A DNA stretch of 64,000 bases from Methylomonas methanica (GCF_001644035.1 NZ_LUUG01000070.1:1-64000); one strand, 5' to 3'; positions 45,938 through 56,690 are shown, counted from the first letter of the stretch. Numbers and translations: made by a program. Notes: generated by a model not told the origin, from the letters alone.

Positions 45938-47586
45938 GCAGCCTCGAACATCTGATGATTGATTACAGCCAGCATATGATGTTGCTGGTTGAACCCGGTG
46001 AGTTGCGGATCATCATTGCCAACAAGGTGGTAGAGAAGATGCTTGGCTATTCGGAACAGGAATTGCTGACCATGGCCATCACCAATATCGAAAGTTCATT
46101 GCAAGACGTTTTTTATTGGGAAGATGTCCGTAACGGCCAATATCTCGATATCGAGACCCAGGACGGACTTTATCAATGCGCCGATGGTTCGATGCTGATG
46201 GTGACCAAATCCGTCAAGGTCATTCAGCATGAAGGCAGCCCTCTGATTCTGATACAGGCCACGGATGTTCAGAACGAACACAAGGCCGAGGATGCCCTGG
46301 CCCAGATATTGTCCCAATTGAGGGCAACGCTGGAATCGACAGGCAACGGCATTCTGGTCATCGATTGGCATGGCAAGATCGCCAACATGAACCGCCAGTT
46401 CAGTAGCATGTGGGGCATTTCGGACGACTTGCTGCTTGAGAGGGAGGAAGCGGATATTCTCGAGTTCATTGCCGGGCTGGTCGTCGAGCCGGAAGCATTT
46501 CGTGTTCGCCTGCGGGAGCTGGTCGGCAACACAGAAACCGAAGATATCCTGAGTCTCAAGGATGGCCGGATTTTCGAATGCAGATCGCGGCCGCAATATC
46601 TGGGTGAGCACATCATCGGCCGTGTCTTCGGCTTCAACGACATCACCGAACGCAAACGGGCCGAGGAAGCTTTGCGCGATTCCCGAGACGAACTCGAAGA
46701 GCAGGTGCATAAGCGCACTGCCTCCCTGCAAATGGCGAATACGCAATTGCTGGCCGAGAAGGCGCGTCAAGAGGAGCTCATCGGGCAACTTGAAGAAACC
46801 CAGATGCAACTGCTGCAATCCGAAAAAATGGCTTCGATTGGCCAGCTTGCTGCCGGCGTGGCTCATGAGATCAACAATCCCATTGGCTTCGTCAACTCCA
46901 ACTTGAGTACCTTGCAGGAGTATGTCGATGGGATGCTCAGATTGCTGGCGGCTTACGAACGGATCGAAGATACGTTGGTGAACGAGGCCTTGCAAGATAT
47001 TACGCATCTGAAGCAGGAAATCGATATCGGCTATCTGCGCGGCGACATCGGCAATCTTCTGGCGGAATCTCTCGACGGCTTGCAGCGGGTGCGGCGCATC
47101 GTTAAGGATCTGAAGGATTTCTCTCACGTCGGCGAATTGGAACAGCAATCGGCGAATCTTGAGTCGGGTCTCGACAGCACGCTTAATGTGGTGTGGAACG
47201 AAATCAAGTACAAAGCCGACGTCGTCAAGGAATATGGCGGAATCCCGGAGGTCAACTGCATCGCGTCCCAACTTAACCAGGTGTTCATGAACCTTCTGAT
47301 CAATGCGGTGCAGGCGATCGAGGAGCACGGTCGAATTACGATTCGCACCGGTCATGATGAGAAAAATGTCTGGGTTGAGGTGGAGGATACCGGCAAGGGC
47401 ATCAGACCCGAACAGCTTGGAAAAATCTTCGATCCGTTCTTTACCACCAAGTCGGTCGGTATGGGTACAGGCCTGGGTCTATCGCTATCCTATGGGATTG
47501 TTAAAAAGCACAGTGGGCGGATAGAGGTGAAGAGCGAACTCGGAAAGGGCACTTGCTTTCGGGTACTTTTGCCGCGGACTAGCTGA
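45934..47586 (+). CDS. PAS sensor histidine kinase
   Basis: The 550-residue protein has two PAS-like domains (about 1-120 and 125-260), a coiled coil, a HisKA-type box ([17 protein letters not shown], His near residue 312) and a HATPase with [29 protein letters not shown]. No membrane helix is visible, so it is likely cytoplasmic and senses an internal signal. The box type ([10 protein letters not shown]) places it with NtrB-like kinases. It is translationally coupled to the HD-GYP gene, with no response regulator nearby. The start at 45934 is preferred over the upstream ATG at 45796, which lies in the HD-GYP gene. Confidence 0.92.
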   Translation: MSSLEHLMIDYSQHMMLLVEPGELRIIIANKVVEKMLGYSEQELLTMAITNIESSLQDVFYWEDVRNGQYLDIETQDGLYQCADGSMLMVTKSVKVIQHEGSPLILIQATDVQNEHKAEDALAQILSQLRATLESTGNGILVIDWHGKIANMNRQFSSMWGISDDLLLEREEADILEFIAGLVVEPEAFRVRLRELVGNTETEDILSLKDGRIFECRSRPQYLGEHIIGRVFGFNDITERKRAEEALRDSRDELEEQVHKRTASLQMANTQLLAEKARQEELIGQLEETQMQLLQSEKMASIGQLAAGVAHEINNPIGFVNSNLSTLQEYVDGMLRLLAAYERIEDTLVNEALQDITHLKQEIDIGYLRGDIGNLLAESLDGLQRVRRIVKDLKDFSHVGELEQQSANLESGLDSTLNVVWNEIKYKADVVKEYGGIPEVNCIASQLNQVFMNLLINAVQAIEEHGRITIRTGHDEKNVWVEVEDTGKGIRPEQLGKIFDPFFTTKSVGMGTGLGLSLSYGIVKKHSGRIEVKSELGKGTCFRVLLPRTS

Positions 47587-47783
47587 CAGGCGTTCCGCCA
47601 TTTTGCCGATAGGCAATCCACCATGATAAACGGTCGCGGTAATCAGGATAATTCGATCTGACTATGTGGTTTCTCTTCAGCGAATTTGCCGTTATGCCTA
47701 TTCCCCCCGACAAATGGCGAACAGCTGTTGTGTTTTGGGGAATTGTTCCGGCGGGAGAGTCCGTGATTACGTTTCCAATCAGC

Positions 47784-48056
47784 AACGTTCGAGTTATTTT
47801 CTACATCGATCACGCTCGGAGCTCGGATGACCGAGAAATTTTCTCGAAAGACCAAGCTGCGAGCTCAATTGGCCGAGAAGTTTTCTCAATTGATCGAGCT
47901 CTGACCCGGAACGGCCGAGTTATTTTCTCAACCATTCTCCGCCGAAGCTGCATCGTTCAAGCTCCGAGCTAAAACGTTGGAGTTATTTTGTTCAATGATC
48001 GAGAAAAAAGCTTGGCCGTTGAAGTAAATTTGTCCAATGGCCAAGAAAATAAGTCG
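47784..48056. repeat. Intergenic repeat cluster, copy B
   Basis: The DNA from 47784 to 48056 is built from recurring words: CGAGAAATTTTCTC, CGAGTTATTTTCT, GGCCGAG, CGAGCTC and GCCAAGAAAA. It has atgaccgagaaattttctc (47828-47846) exactly as at 15074-15092. GTTATTTTGTTCAATGATCGAG near 47983 and TTTGTCCAATGG near 48029 match the other cluster too. The flanking 47587-47783 holds no convincing gene. Confidence 0.75.
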
Positions 48057-48071
48057 AATCGGAGAGGGTGA

Positions 48072-48553
48072 TTAGTGAGCGGACGGGATATTTGCCGCGG
48101 CGGTCGCGCTGGTCGATTTTCTGGCGAAGCGGCGACTCAAACCGTCCAGGTGCTGTTCCAGAGCGCCATTCTTGCAGGCCAGTTTCGCCGCTTGATACAC
48201 CAGCAAAGTCTGGCTGTAAGCATCGCTGCCCGCCGCCAAAAACGTATCCTCCAGCCGGCCTTGCAGCTGGCCCAAGGCCAACACCAGCGGTTCCAACTGC
48301 CGGACTAAGGTCACGTCGCGCTGATATTCGTCCAAATCGAAACTGCGGGGCAAAATGCCGGGATTTTGCACGGCCAATACAAGCCCTGGTCCACAAACGC
48401 TCGGCTCTTGTCGCCCAGCTTGGGCAAGGCCCTGCGCTCGTCGGCGTTTAAATCGATCAAAAACGGTAACAGGTTTTGAATTTGACCGATCAAACCCATC
48501 ACGGCATTCTGCTGGTCGGCGGAGAGTTCGCCCTTGACTAAATCGTTGTTCAT
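48072..48553 (-). pseudogene. Hypothetical helical protein gene with a single-base frameshift
   Basis: The first half reads MNNDLVKGELSADQQNAVMG onward to DQGLY. The second half, in the neighbouring frame, reads LAVQNPGILPRSFDLDEYQR onward to a stop at 48072. Adding one base near 48375-48380 (TATTGG) joins the two into one frame of about 160 residues, consistent with a small helical protein found in other bacteria. It is either a real frameshift mutation or a sequencing error. Function unknown. Confidence 0.65.
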
Positions 48554-48605
48554 AATCGCTCCTTGTCAAAAAAATTGATACCGGGATGCCTGTCGATGTC
48601 TGCAT

Positions 48606-49028
48606 CGAACGGATCGAATCCCGATAATTTAAGGTGAGAGTAGAGAGATAGCAGTCGCTACATGCTTAAACTGCCTATTTAAACAACCGATCAGCAAAAT
48701 ATGTCGAATAAACGCCTATCATGATTCGCCTGTCGGTTGCCGGCTGAGTGTAGTGGAAAATCGGCAAGGATTCAAACCTATCCAAACCCGAATAATTAGA
48801 GGGGTTGATTTGTTAACGGATTTAAATTTGATCGCAATGCCGACGAGTCGTTTGGTTGGGCTGATGACTATCCAATTCAAAGGTTCGAGTTCGTCAAAAA
48901 GCTCACGACTGTATTTCGACTCTCACCGACAGCAGTAGAATGGATACGTGCCTGTCAGTTCAACTATAGAGGCTTGATTGACATAGGATTAACCTATTTG
49001 TTAGAAAGCAGCATTGTCAATTATCTAC
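48606..49028. other. Gap of 423 bases, AT-rich, no clear gene
   Basis: An open frame from 48809 runs on into the antisense of the next gene without an early start codon. Its conceptual product (for example GWADDYPIQRFEFVKKLTT) looks protein-like but was not recognised. It could be a decayed remnant of a transferred gene. Base composition here and through 53.5 kb is more AT-rich than the rest of the window. Confidence 0.4.
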
Positions 49029-52000
49029 TTACAAATCAAATTGCTGGTTATCATCAAGCACCCAGTCCAAATGTTCTCGATAGCGTTCGTAAGTATTTGG
49101 GGCGATCTGCTTCAGCAATTGACATAAGCAAATCGTTCCCTCTGGGAGAAAATTAAATTCACGGTACATTGAAATATAGTCAACGACTATTTTGAAGACA
49201 GCTTCTTCACCAATATTTCGAAACATACTTTCGGAAAAATACCTTAAAATTTCCGGCTGGTGCGACTGTTCACAGCCATGCCGTAGGATTGATGCCAAAA
49301 CGTCTAAATCAGCTACGTTAGCGAAAATAACATCACAAACCCTACATTTTAAACTTTGCCACGCAATCTTATCGTCATGCCTGGCATATAAAAAATACTT
49401 TAGGATCTCAGCATTTTGTGGGTATAAATGGCATACATCATTAATATAGGCGAGAAGAGCCTTTGGATTTGTTTTATTAGGAAGAATGCATGAAAGCAGC
49501 TCCTCCGCAGCGATAATTAAATCGTAACCGTCGTAACCAAATTGACCTAAACATGGACGGCAGAGGGCTTCAATTACTAAGTCAATTTGTTGAGCTTGTA
49601 AGATTGGATCAATCGTCAATCTAATCTTATTGCTGAGATTACCCATCATCAGTCTCATATCTTCACCAAGATACGTAAAACTTCCATTTCTAAGTCGCTG
49701 TGAATAAAACTCAACCATTTCCTCAAATGACACGAGTCCTATTTGCATTGCTACGTCCAGTTGCATTATGTTAGCCAGTCCATCGTTCCATTCAGCGACC
49801 AGTCGTGTTTGAATTAATTTACACTGGTGATCGGAGTCAAAGTTAGATATTAAATTTATGAAAAGGCAAATGGGAGCATCGTAATCAAACACCATTTTCT
49901 TAGCTATTAACTCCACTTCATAGGTGAGGTCTGGGCGAACACTCCTCACTGTAAACAAGCAATTTGATGTTTTAGATGGCGCTTCGTATAATCTTAGGCG
50001 TGGATGGAATAAAAGCTCAAGTATTTCTTCGCCACGATTCACTGCTAACCGCTGAACAACCTCTGGAATATAGTTATCTAGAACAACAGCGCGAACTACT
50101 TCTAATAGTGGAAAGCGATCAATATAGATGGATATTACTTGTGCACAAAATGACGCTAAGCTGTGTTCACGACCTACCTCTACTGTTTCTGCCAGACCCT
50201 GTACCAGTTTGGCAAACGTCTCTTTTGGATAACCATCAATCATGTGTCGTAGAACTTTATAACGTTCCATGTTCTCTAATTTAAACTTTGCAGAATCCCA
50301 GGAACCATCATAATTAGTACCGATATCTTTCCAACGAAACGGATGACTGTCTGAATTAGGATTGGCCTTAACAGCGTTGCAAACCATAAGCCATGCCCGC
50401 TTGAGGTCGAAGGCATAGGAGATATGATCGAACGATACCGCCTTTGGCAGGTTGCTAATTTCACCCCAGCCATTACTAGATCCGTCTTCCTTGTCAACTC
50501 GCAAGATTTGCAATATGTCCTTGACCTGATCGAGAGGCCCGCCTTTCTCGACACGCGATAAAATTTCAACCGCCAAATATTGGTTATGCAGATCAAACGT
50601 CTGACTAACTTCCAGCTCGCTCGACCATTTCACAGCAAATTCTTTGACCCAGGCAGGACTTTGATTCTCGATAAGCTCCAGTGCTCGCGCAATAATTCCA
50701 GCCGTTAAACCGCCCTCAACCGAAGATGAGATGACATTTGTTACGTTGTTAAGATTTTCGCATGTCAGAGTCAACAACTCGTGCGCTAAAGATTTCGCGC
50801 GTACGAATTCAAATATTTCATCGTACACATATCTATATCCGCAAGGAACACGTTCGAACAAACCCTCTGCTACAGCCGCCTCCGCAATCTCTTCATCGCG
50901 AGCCTCGTTAATAGCATCACTAGGAATATAGCCGAGTGCCATCTTCACTTTTAGCGCCGTCCAATTTTCGATGATCGAGAATATTTTGTCAGGAGCCCTA
51001 TTGGAACAACGAGTATGAATTTTTTTTACGGTTTTGCGAACATACTCTGCGAGAATCTCTCGAACTCGAATCCGATTGCTTTCTGATGTTCCATGTGCCT
51101 CCACCATGATTTTAAACACAATGGGATGACGAAGTTCAGCGAAAGGGATATCTTGTGGGAGTCCGTACCGCGCTCTCAATTCATCGAATTCACTCCTATT
51201 AAAACTCTCCAAGCGAATATGAGACACCTCGTAAGGTGGTTTCTCATCCTGAACTTCTGAGAAAGGGTGATAAAGTGAACGTTTGAGTAAGTCGGGTAGA
51301 TGGTCGAATATGTCGAGGTGCTCGGTACGTGTAGTCAGGAGAAGCTTCCAATTTTTGGATTTAAGCAGCGCGATGAATACGGGTAATTCCTGTGAAATGA
51401 AATTCGGCCATTCATCCTTGCGCAGTGTTAATTCATTCAGACCATCAATAACCAGGAGGGGGTAAGGCGGTTGAAAGGGCTGGAACTCATTGAGCGTATT
51501 GGTATCGGATAGCCCAAGTGCATGTGCTAAAGCTTCTTGGAGAGGATGCTTGTTTACGATAAATTGTGTGGCGCGCAAGTACATGATCGGCCGGTTCCAT
51601 CGGATGCGGCGGAGCATATAGGCTATGCTGGCACTCTTTCCGACACCTGAAGCCCCGGCAAGTATCGAAACAATTGCTTCGCTTTTAAGAAAATTATCTA
51701 TAGCGGATTGCAATGATGGTCTGCTGATGGCATAAGTGCGTTCATAGACCCCCGTAATTGCTAAGCTCTGGACAGCGTTACGAGTGGCTTGCCAACTTCT
51801 TAAGGTTACGCCGCGTCTGTTTGGAAGCCGCCCGAGGCGTGTGGCGTTCTCCATTGCCCCATAGACCGCTTGAGAGATAGATTGAGCCTTACTTAGTGGT
51901 TCATTTTGTAGCGTAACCAGAGGCACAAAAAAAGCATAGCTGATCTCATCCGCTCCAGCACATGCAACCCCAACGACTGAGTCGTCTCTCTCCGATACCA

Positions 52001-52490
52001 CGGGGGCTCCGCTTATTCCTCCTTCAATTTTTAGGCCGCTATGAGTCCATACCTTGTCGATTGTTGTAATCTCGTAGTCAATTTCGTAATTGACCGCGCT
52101 CAGGCTAACTGAAGAGAACTCTGCACGTAGAGGCGCGACAATACCATCTTTGAGATGAAGCATGTGAAAAATGGCTACAGGACCTACACTCCAAGGGGCA
52201 GAGATCGCCACTGGTTTTAATCTTCGGTCATCAGGCAATTCTGCTATAAGCAATGCCAAATCGCGCGACGGCGCTTCGTCTAATATATGTGCTTCAAACT
52301 CCACACCCTCACGGACAGAAAGCAGGATTTTCGACACATTACCTCGCTCTCCCGTGACAACGTGACGCGCAGTTAGAAAGAGCCCTTTACTATCGATGAG
52401 AAACGCAGTGCCATGTTTTGAACCACAATCAACACGGACGACGGAACGGCGAAAGCGTAATGAACATGGTGGTGCGGTTTTCGGTGGCAC
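49029..52490 (-). CDS. Trypsin-STAND NTPase of a two-gene conflict system
   Basis: The 1153-residue protein has an N-terminal trypsin-like protease (His43 in TARHVV, Asp77 in SRDLALL, Ser160 in GGISGAPVV). A STAND/NACHT-like NTPase follows with Walker A GASGVGKS (279-286) and Walker B LLVIDGLNE (345-353). A winged-helix-like region and a long helical-repeat C-terminus of about 600 residues follow, which would suit target sensing. The catalytic triad and P-loop are intact. The GTG at 52490 follows GGAGAGTGTTTC, and the gene lies 24 bases after the Trypco1-like gene. By analogy with Avs-type STAND proteins, the sensor would recognise an invader and activate the protease. Confidence 0.85.
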   Translation of the reverse strand: MPPKTAPPCSLRFRRSVVRVDCGSKHGTAFLIDSKGLFLTARHVVTGERGNVSKILLSVREGVEFEAHILDEAPSRDLALLIAELPDDRRLKPVAISAPWSVGPVAIFHMLHLKDGIVAPLRAEFSSVSLSAVNYEIDYEITTIDKVWTHSGLKIEGGISGAPVVSERDDSVVGVACAGADEISYAFFVPLVTLQNEPLSKAQSISQAVYGAMENATRLGRLPNRRGVTLRSWQATRNAVQSLAITGVYERTYAISRPSLQSAIDNFLKSEAIVSILAGASGVGKSASIAYMLRRIRWNRPIMYLRATQFIVNKHPLQEALAHALGLSDTNTLNEFQPFQPPYPLLVIDGLNELTLRKDEWPNFISQELPVFIALLKSKNWKLLLTTRTEHLDIFDHLPDLLKRSLYHPFSEVQDEKPPYEVSHIRLESFNRSEFDELRARYGLPQDIPFAELRHPIVFKIMVEAHGTSESNRIRVREILAEYVRKTVKKIHTRCSNRAPDKIFSIIENWTALKVKMALGYIPSDAINEARDEEIAEAAVAEGLFERVPCGYRYVYDEIFEFVRAKSLAHELLTLTCENLNNVTNVISSSVEGGLTAGIIARALELIENQSPAWVKEFAVKWSSELEVSQTFDLHNQYLAVEILSRVEKGGPLDQVKDILQILRVDKEDGSSNGWGEISNLPKAVSFDHISYAFDLKRAWLMVCNAVKANPNSDSHPFRWKDIGTNYDGSWDSAKFKLENMERYKVLRHMIDGYPKETFAKLVQGLAETVEVGREHSLASFCAQVISIYIDRFPLLEVVRAVVLDNYIPEVVQRLAVNRGEEILELLFHPRLRLYEAPSKTSNCLFTVRSVRPDLTYEVELIAKKMVFDYDAPICLFINLISNFDSDHQCKLIQTRLVAEWNDGLANIMQLDVAMQIGLVSFEEMVEFYSQRLRNGSFTYLGEDMRLMMGNLSNKIRLTIDPILQAQQIDLVIEALCRPCLGQFGYDGYDLIIAAEELLSCILPNKTNPKALLAYINDVCHLYPQNAEILKYFLYARHDDKIAWQSLKCRVCDVIFANVADLDVLASILRHGCEQSHQPEILRYFSESMFRNIGEEAVFKIVVDYISMYREFNFLPEGTICLCQLLKQIAPNTYERYREHLDWVLDDNQQFDL

Positions 52491-52514
52491 GAAACACTCT
52501 CCGATTCAGAATGT

Positions 52515-52829
52515 CTACTTTTTCTTAGGTTTCATTGTAGCTGTGACCGTAATTGCTGCTTCAGCTTTAGAATTAACGAACAAAAATCCAGTTTGGCCTT
52601 CGAGTTTTATACCCAAGGCAATTTCTACGGACTCGATATCTGGTGATATCAAGTTCTTTGAAAATATTTCGACTAATTTGCCAGTAGCCGTGGCAGCCTC
52701 TTCTAATGTGGATGCGGCCTTTGCAAGAAGTGTAGGTTTACCATCGTCGCTCTTCCCCTGAACCAACGCACCTTTAGGTGCTTCGAAACGAATCTTTACG
52801 GTATCCACATCAAATTCTACGACGTTCAT
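52515..52829 (-). CDS. Trypsin-co-occurring domain (Trypco1-like, CU044_2847 family) protein
   Basis: The 104-residue protein has a compact beta-alpha-beta fold: an N-terminal strand region (VVEFDVDTVKIRFEAP), a central helix (LLAKAASTLEEAATATGKLV) and a terminal strand pair ending VTATMKPKKK. This resembles the small trypsin-co-occurring proteins (CU044_2847/Trypco1 type) described from comparative genomics of bacterial conflict systems. ATG 52829 follows TTGGAGCTAACA and is preferred over the TTG at 52841. The next gene, the trypsin-STAND protein, starts 24 bases after it, so they are co-transcribed. Its role may be as inhibitor, adaptor or protease target. Confidence 0.75.
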   Translation of the reverse strand: MNVVEFDVDTVKIRFEAPKGALVQGKSDDGKPTLLAKAASTLEEAATATGKLVEIFSKNLISPDIESVEIALGIKLEGQTGFLFVNSKAEAAITVTATMKPKKK

Positions 52830-52863
52830 TGTTAGCTCCAAATTTAAGACGAAATTAAAAATT

Positions 52864-52885
52864 TAATATTTCTCGAGAAATATTA
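52864..52885. promoter_or_regulatory. Perfect 22-bp palindrome upstream of the conflict system
   Basis: TAATATTTCTC (52864-52874) is followed by its exact reverse complement GAGAAATATTA. It lies 34 bases upstream of the Trypco1-like start and overlaps AT-rich promoter-like DNA. It is a candidate operator for a dimeric repressor controlling the two-gene system. No regulator gene is adjacent. Confidence 0.65.
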
Positions 52886-53187
52886 TGAGGATAGAAAAAA
52901 GACCGTAATAGTGGGCATGAACCAAACCGTATCGTTCAAATAACTCCTCTAAAACCCATAACACATACAAATTGGCAACCTCGATTAGCAGATACAAAGC
53001 TCAATGTAGTCATTCTAAATAGAAAAAATCCAAGCTACAAATCACTCTGTTCAGCTAATCTTGATCCTTGCTAAGTAGAAGGCCAAAATTGTTTTAACAA
53101 AAGCTAGTTAGGAGAATCGCCTTGCTGTAACAGCCTAACTTAGTTAACTATATATTTACCAGCAACTGCTCCACTATACGAAAATTT

Positions 53188-53224
<37 letters not shown>

Positions 53225-53523
53225 CCTACGTATTTCTTTTCGTATATCATCGGTAGTAAAGCAATTATGACTGGTAATGATCTAATTGCCGACATTGAAT
53301 CTAAACAAGTGGCTGACGGCAACGGGTCGGAATTTGCCCGTCAAAATCGTCAGATGGCTTTGGGTCTATCGAGCCATGGCAGTTTGAATGTCCCATGAGC
53401 GGGACAGAGTATCAACTCCCGTGCCGAACCTTGGTCAATTCATATTGCGGCAATGGAAAGCATTCCAGGAAGGCTGAATAATCCTCCCAATATTTAAAGA
53501 TAAAGCCCGCCATTTTGTTTGAC

Positions 53524-53554
53524 GTAATTGCCAACAACTAAAGTTGGCAATTAC
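53524..53554 (-). terminator. Hairpin downstream of pntB
   Basis: A perfect 12-bp stem GTAATTGCCAAC / GTTGGCAATTAC with a 7-base loop lies 22 bases past the pntB stop. It probably marks the end of the pnt transcript, although no T run follows directly. Confidence 0.6.
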
Positions 53555-53576
53555 GGGTCGATAAGTTACCTCAGAT

Positions 53577-54965
53577 TTAGCCCTGCCAAGCCTTCAACAA
53601 TCCCTGCAATTTGTCGTTGGCATCGCCGAACAGCATGCGGGTGTTTTCATGCACGAACAGCGGGTTGCCGACGCCGGCGTAACCGGAGGCCATCGAGCGT
53701 TTCAGGACGATGGTGGTGGCGCCTTTCCAACATTCCAGGACCGGCATGCCGGCTATCGGGCTGTTGGGGTCGTCTAAGGCTGATGGATTGACGATGTCGT
53801 TGGCGCCTATGACGATGGAGACATCGACATGCGGGAAGTCTTCGTTGATTTCGTCCATTTCAAAGACGATGTCATACGGGACTTTTGCTTCCGCCAGCAA
53901 CACGTTCATATGGCCCGGCATCCGCCCGGCAACAGGATGAATCGCAAAACGGACTTTTTTGCCGTGGCTGGTCAGATATTTGGTGATTTCATTGACCGTA
54001 TGCTGAGCTTGCGCCACCGCCATGCCGTAGCCCGGGATAATCACAATTTCTTTGGCGTCGCGCAGTAATTGTGCGGTTTCTTCGACTTCAATGGGCTGCA
54101 CGTCGCCGACCACTTCCGCCGCTTCACCGCCCGCACTGCCAAAACCGCCGGCAATGACGCTGAGAAAGTGCCGATTCATCGCCCGGCACATGATGTAACT
54201 CAGAATCGCCCCGCTGGAGCCCACCAAGGCGCCGGTGACGATCAGCAAGTCGTTGCTGAGCATGAAGCCGGTAGCGGCTGCGGCCCAGCCGGAATAGCTG
54301 TTCAACATCGATACCACCACCGGCATATCGGCGCCGCCGATGGCCATCACCATGTGTACGCCAAATACCAGGGCGATAACGGTCATAATCGCCAACGGAA
54401 TCATTCCGCCACCGCTTTCAGCCGCACTCAAAAAGCTGCCGCCCAAGATCACGGTGGCGACCAACATGGCCAGATTCAACCAATGCCGCGCCGGCAGCAA
54501 GATCGGTTTGCCGCTGATGCGACCGCAGAGCTTGCCGAAGGCGATGACCGAGCCGGAAAATGTCACCGCACCGATAAATATACCGATGTAGGTTTCTACT
54601 TCGTGGATGGTTTTTTCGGCGCCGACCAAGCTATTGGAATGATCCATGGCGTTGGCGTAACCGACCAACACTGCTGCCATACCGACCAAGCTGTGCATTA
54701 ACGCCACCAACTCCGGCATTTGCGTCATTTCCACCTTGGCGGCGGCTTTAGTACCGATGAAGCCGCCGATCAGCAGGGCAATCGTGAGTATCACGTAGGC
54801 GGTCACACTGCCGCCGAATACCGTGGCGATAATCGCAATCGCCATACCGGTCATCCCGTAATAGTTGCCTTGGCGGGCCGTGTCTTGCTTGCTCAGGCCG
54901 CTGAGGCTGAGTATGAATAGAATCGAGGCCGCAATGTACGCCATTGTAACTAGACCGTTTGACAT
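53577..54965 (-). CDS. pntB: NAD(P) transhydrogenase subunit beta
   Basis: PntB carries the NADP-binding domain and part of the proton channel of the membrane transhydrogenase, which uses the proton gradient to make NADPH from NADH. The 462 residues include about nine membrane helices and a C-terminal domain with [18 protein letters not shown] and [22 protein letters not shown]. The ATG at 54965 follows AGGAGAGCTAC, better than the upstream ATG at 54995. It lies ten bases after pntA. In methanotrophs, NADPH from this enzyme feeds biosynthesis. Confidence 0.95.
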   Translation of the reverse strand: MSNGLVTMAYIAASILFILSLSGLSKQDTARQGNYYGMTGMAIAIIATVFGGSVTAYVILTIALLIGGFIGTKAAAKVEMTQMPELVALMHSLVGMAAVLVGYANAMDHSNSLVGAEKTIHEVETYIGIFIGAVTFSGSVIAFGKLCGRISGKPILLPARHWLNLAMLVATVILGGSFLSAAESGGGMIPLAIMTVIALVFGVHMVMAIGGADMPVVVSMLNSYSGWAAAATGFMLSNDLLIVTGALVGSSGAILSYIMCRAMNRHFLSVIAGGFGSAGGEAAEVVGDVQPIEVEETAQLLRDAKEIVIIPGYGMAVAQAQHTVNEITKYLTSHGKKVRFAIHPVAGRMPGHMNVLLAEAKVPYDIVFEMDEINEDFPHVDVSIVIGANDIVNPSALDDPNSPIAGMPVLECWKGATTIVLKRSMASGYAGVGNPLFVHENTRMLFGDANDKLQGLLKAWQG

Positions 54966-54975
54966 GTAGCTCTCC

Positions 54976-56532
54976 TTATTTTCTAAACATTTCAAGCATG
55001 CGGCGCGTCACCAGGAAGCCGCCGGCAATATTGATGGATGCGATCAGAATGGCCACCGCCGACAAAATGCCGATTGTCGATTCAGCTGAGGACACCTGCA
55101 CCAAGGCACCGATCACGATAATGCCACTGATGGCGTTGGTTACGCTCATTAATGGCGTATGTAGCGACGGTGAGACGTTCCAAATCACCTGGTAGCCGAC
55201 AAAGCAAGCCAACACAAATACTGTGAAGTGCGATAAAAACGAGGTAGGTGCCGTCGCGCCTACCGCAAAGAACACCAGAGCAGCCAATGCAATCGGCAGC
55301 CATTGTTTAACCGGTTCCGGTAACAGAGATTTGGTTTCGGTGATAGCAGCCGTTTCGGTCGCCGCAGCTTGTTTGGGTGCGGCGGACAGTTTAGGCGGGG
55401 GTGGCGGCCAGGTGATGTTGCCTTCCTTAATTACCGTGGCGCCGCGAATCACCTCGTCTTCCATATTGATGACGGTGTTGCCGTCTTTGCCGGGGGTCAG
55501 GTCGGTGAGAAGATGCCGCAGGTTGGTGGCGTAAAGCTGGCTGGATTGATTGGCCAAGCGGCTGGGCAAATTGGTGTAACCGATGATGGTCACATCGTGT
55601 TTGACCACTACCTGATTTTTCTCGGTCAAGGCACAGTTACCGCCTTGTTCGGCGGCCAAATCCACGATGACGCTGCCGGGTTTCATCGAAGCCACCATCT
55701 CGGCGGTAATCAGTTCCGGTGCGGGTTTGCCGGGGATCAAGGCGGTGGTGAGGATAATGTCCACTTCCTTGGCTTGTTGGGCAAACAAGGCCATCTCGGC
55801 TTCGATGAATTCTTTGGACATGGTTTTGGCATAACCGCCGCTACCGGAACCGTCTTCCTGAAAATCCAGCATCAGAAACTCGGCGTCCATACTTTCGATT
55901 TGTTCTTTTACTTCCGGACGGGTGTCGAAGGCGCGGACAATGGCACCCATGCCTTTTGCGGCGCCGATGGCAGCCAGACCGGCGACGCCGGCACCGATCA
56001 CCAACACTTTGGCGGGAGGGATTTTACCGGCAGCGGTGATCTGACCGGTGAAGAAGCGGCCGAAATGTTGGGCGGCTTCCACTATCGCCCGATAGCCGGC
56101 GATGTTGGCCATGGAGCTGAGTGCGTCCATCTTTTGCGCGCGGGACATACGCGGCACGCTGTCCATCGCCAGCACTGAGACTTTTTTTGCTGCGAGCTTT
56201 TGCATCAGCGCTTCGTTTTGCGCCGGCCAGATAAAGCTGATCAATTGCTGGCCTTCGCGCAGCAAATCGACTTCGTCGATAGCCAATTGCGGATGAAACT
56301 CGGGGGCCCGGACTTTCATGACGATGTCGCTGTTTTGCCATAGTTCCTGTGCCGAGGCGACGACTTGTACACCTGCCGCGCGATAAGCATCATCGGAAAT
56401 ATTGGCATTGTCGCCGGCACCGCTTTCCACCAGTACTTTAAAACCCAGTTTGATGATTTTTTCCGCGGCGTCTGGCGTGGTAGCGACGCGCTTTTCGCCG
56501 TCGTGAACTTCTTTGGGAACACCGATTTTCAT
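54976..56532 (-). CDS. pntA: NAD(P) transhydrogenase subunit alpha
   Basis: The 518-residue protein contains the NAD-binding domain ([20 protein letters not shown], the nucleotide loop [22 protein letters not shown] near 170-190) and three to four C-terminal membrane helices (about 425-510). The NAD domain and membrane domain are fused in one chain, as in E. coli PntA, in contrast to bacteria with separate pntAA and pntAB. A flexible linker rich in A, P and T lies near residue 385. It is the first gene of the pntA-pntB operon and divergent from the GGDEF gene. Confidence 0.95.
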   Translation of the reverse strand: MKIGVPKEVHDGEKRVATTPDAAEKIIKLGFKVLVESGAGDNANISDDAYRAAGVQVVASAQELWQNSDIVMKVRAPEFHPQLAIDEVDLLREGQQLISFIWPAQNEALMQKLAAKKVSVLAMDSVPRMSRAQKMDALSSMANIAGYRAIVEAAQHFGRFFTGQITAAGKIPPAKVLVIGAGVAGLAAIGAAKGMGAIVRAFDTRPEVKEQIESMDAEFLMLDFQEDGSGSGGYAKTMSKEFIEAEMALFAQQAKEVDIILTTALIPGKPAPELITAEMVASMKPGSVIVDLAAEQGGNCALTEKNQVVVKHDVTIIGYTNLPSRLANQSSQLYATNLRHLLTDLTPGKDGNTVINMEDEVIRGATVIKEGNITWPPPPPKLSAAPKQAAATETAAITETKSLLPEPVKQWLPIALAALVFFAVGATAPTSFLSHFTVFVLACFVGYQVIWNVSPSLHTPLMSVTNAISGIIVIGALVQVSSAESTIGILSAVAILIASINIAGGFLVTRRMLEMFRK

Positions 56533-56690
56533 GATTTCTCCTAAGGTTTGGAGGGAAAGAACGGATTGTTATTAGGCCGAAAAGCCAGCGGGCGAGGATA
56601 GGGGATTGAACCGGTTTTATCAATTGTTTTCTGTGGGCGTGGCGAATTACGCTAAAATCCGAGGGTCTGCTCAAGCCAACTAGAAGAACA

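Noticed and set aside
46096-47355. A long antisense frame of 419 codons across the sensor kinase gene
   Set aside because: The sense strand encodes a complete PAS-HisKA-HATPase protein; the antisense frame is a codon-bias shadow. The same holds for antisense frames in sucA and pntA.
47664-47972. A 102-codon open frame on the plus strand
   Set aside because: It lies within the repeat cluster, and its product is built from the repeated words. No ribosome-binding site or known family.
48809-49156. An open frame of about 115 codons running into the antisense of the STAND gene
   Set aside because: The only ATG is at 48974, and most of the rest is antisense to the real gene. It could be a decayed gene remnant, but the evidence is too weak to call one.
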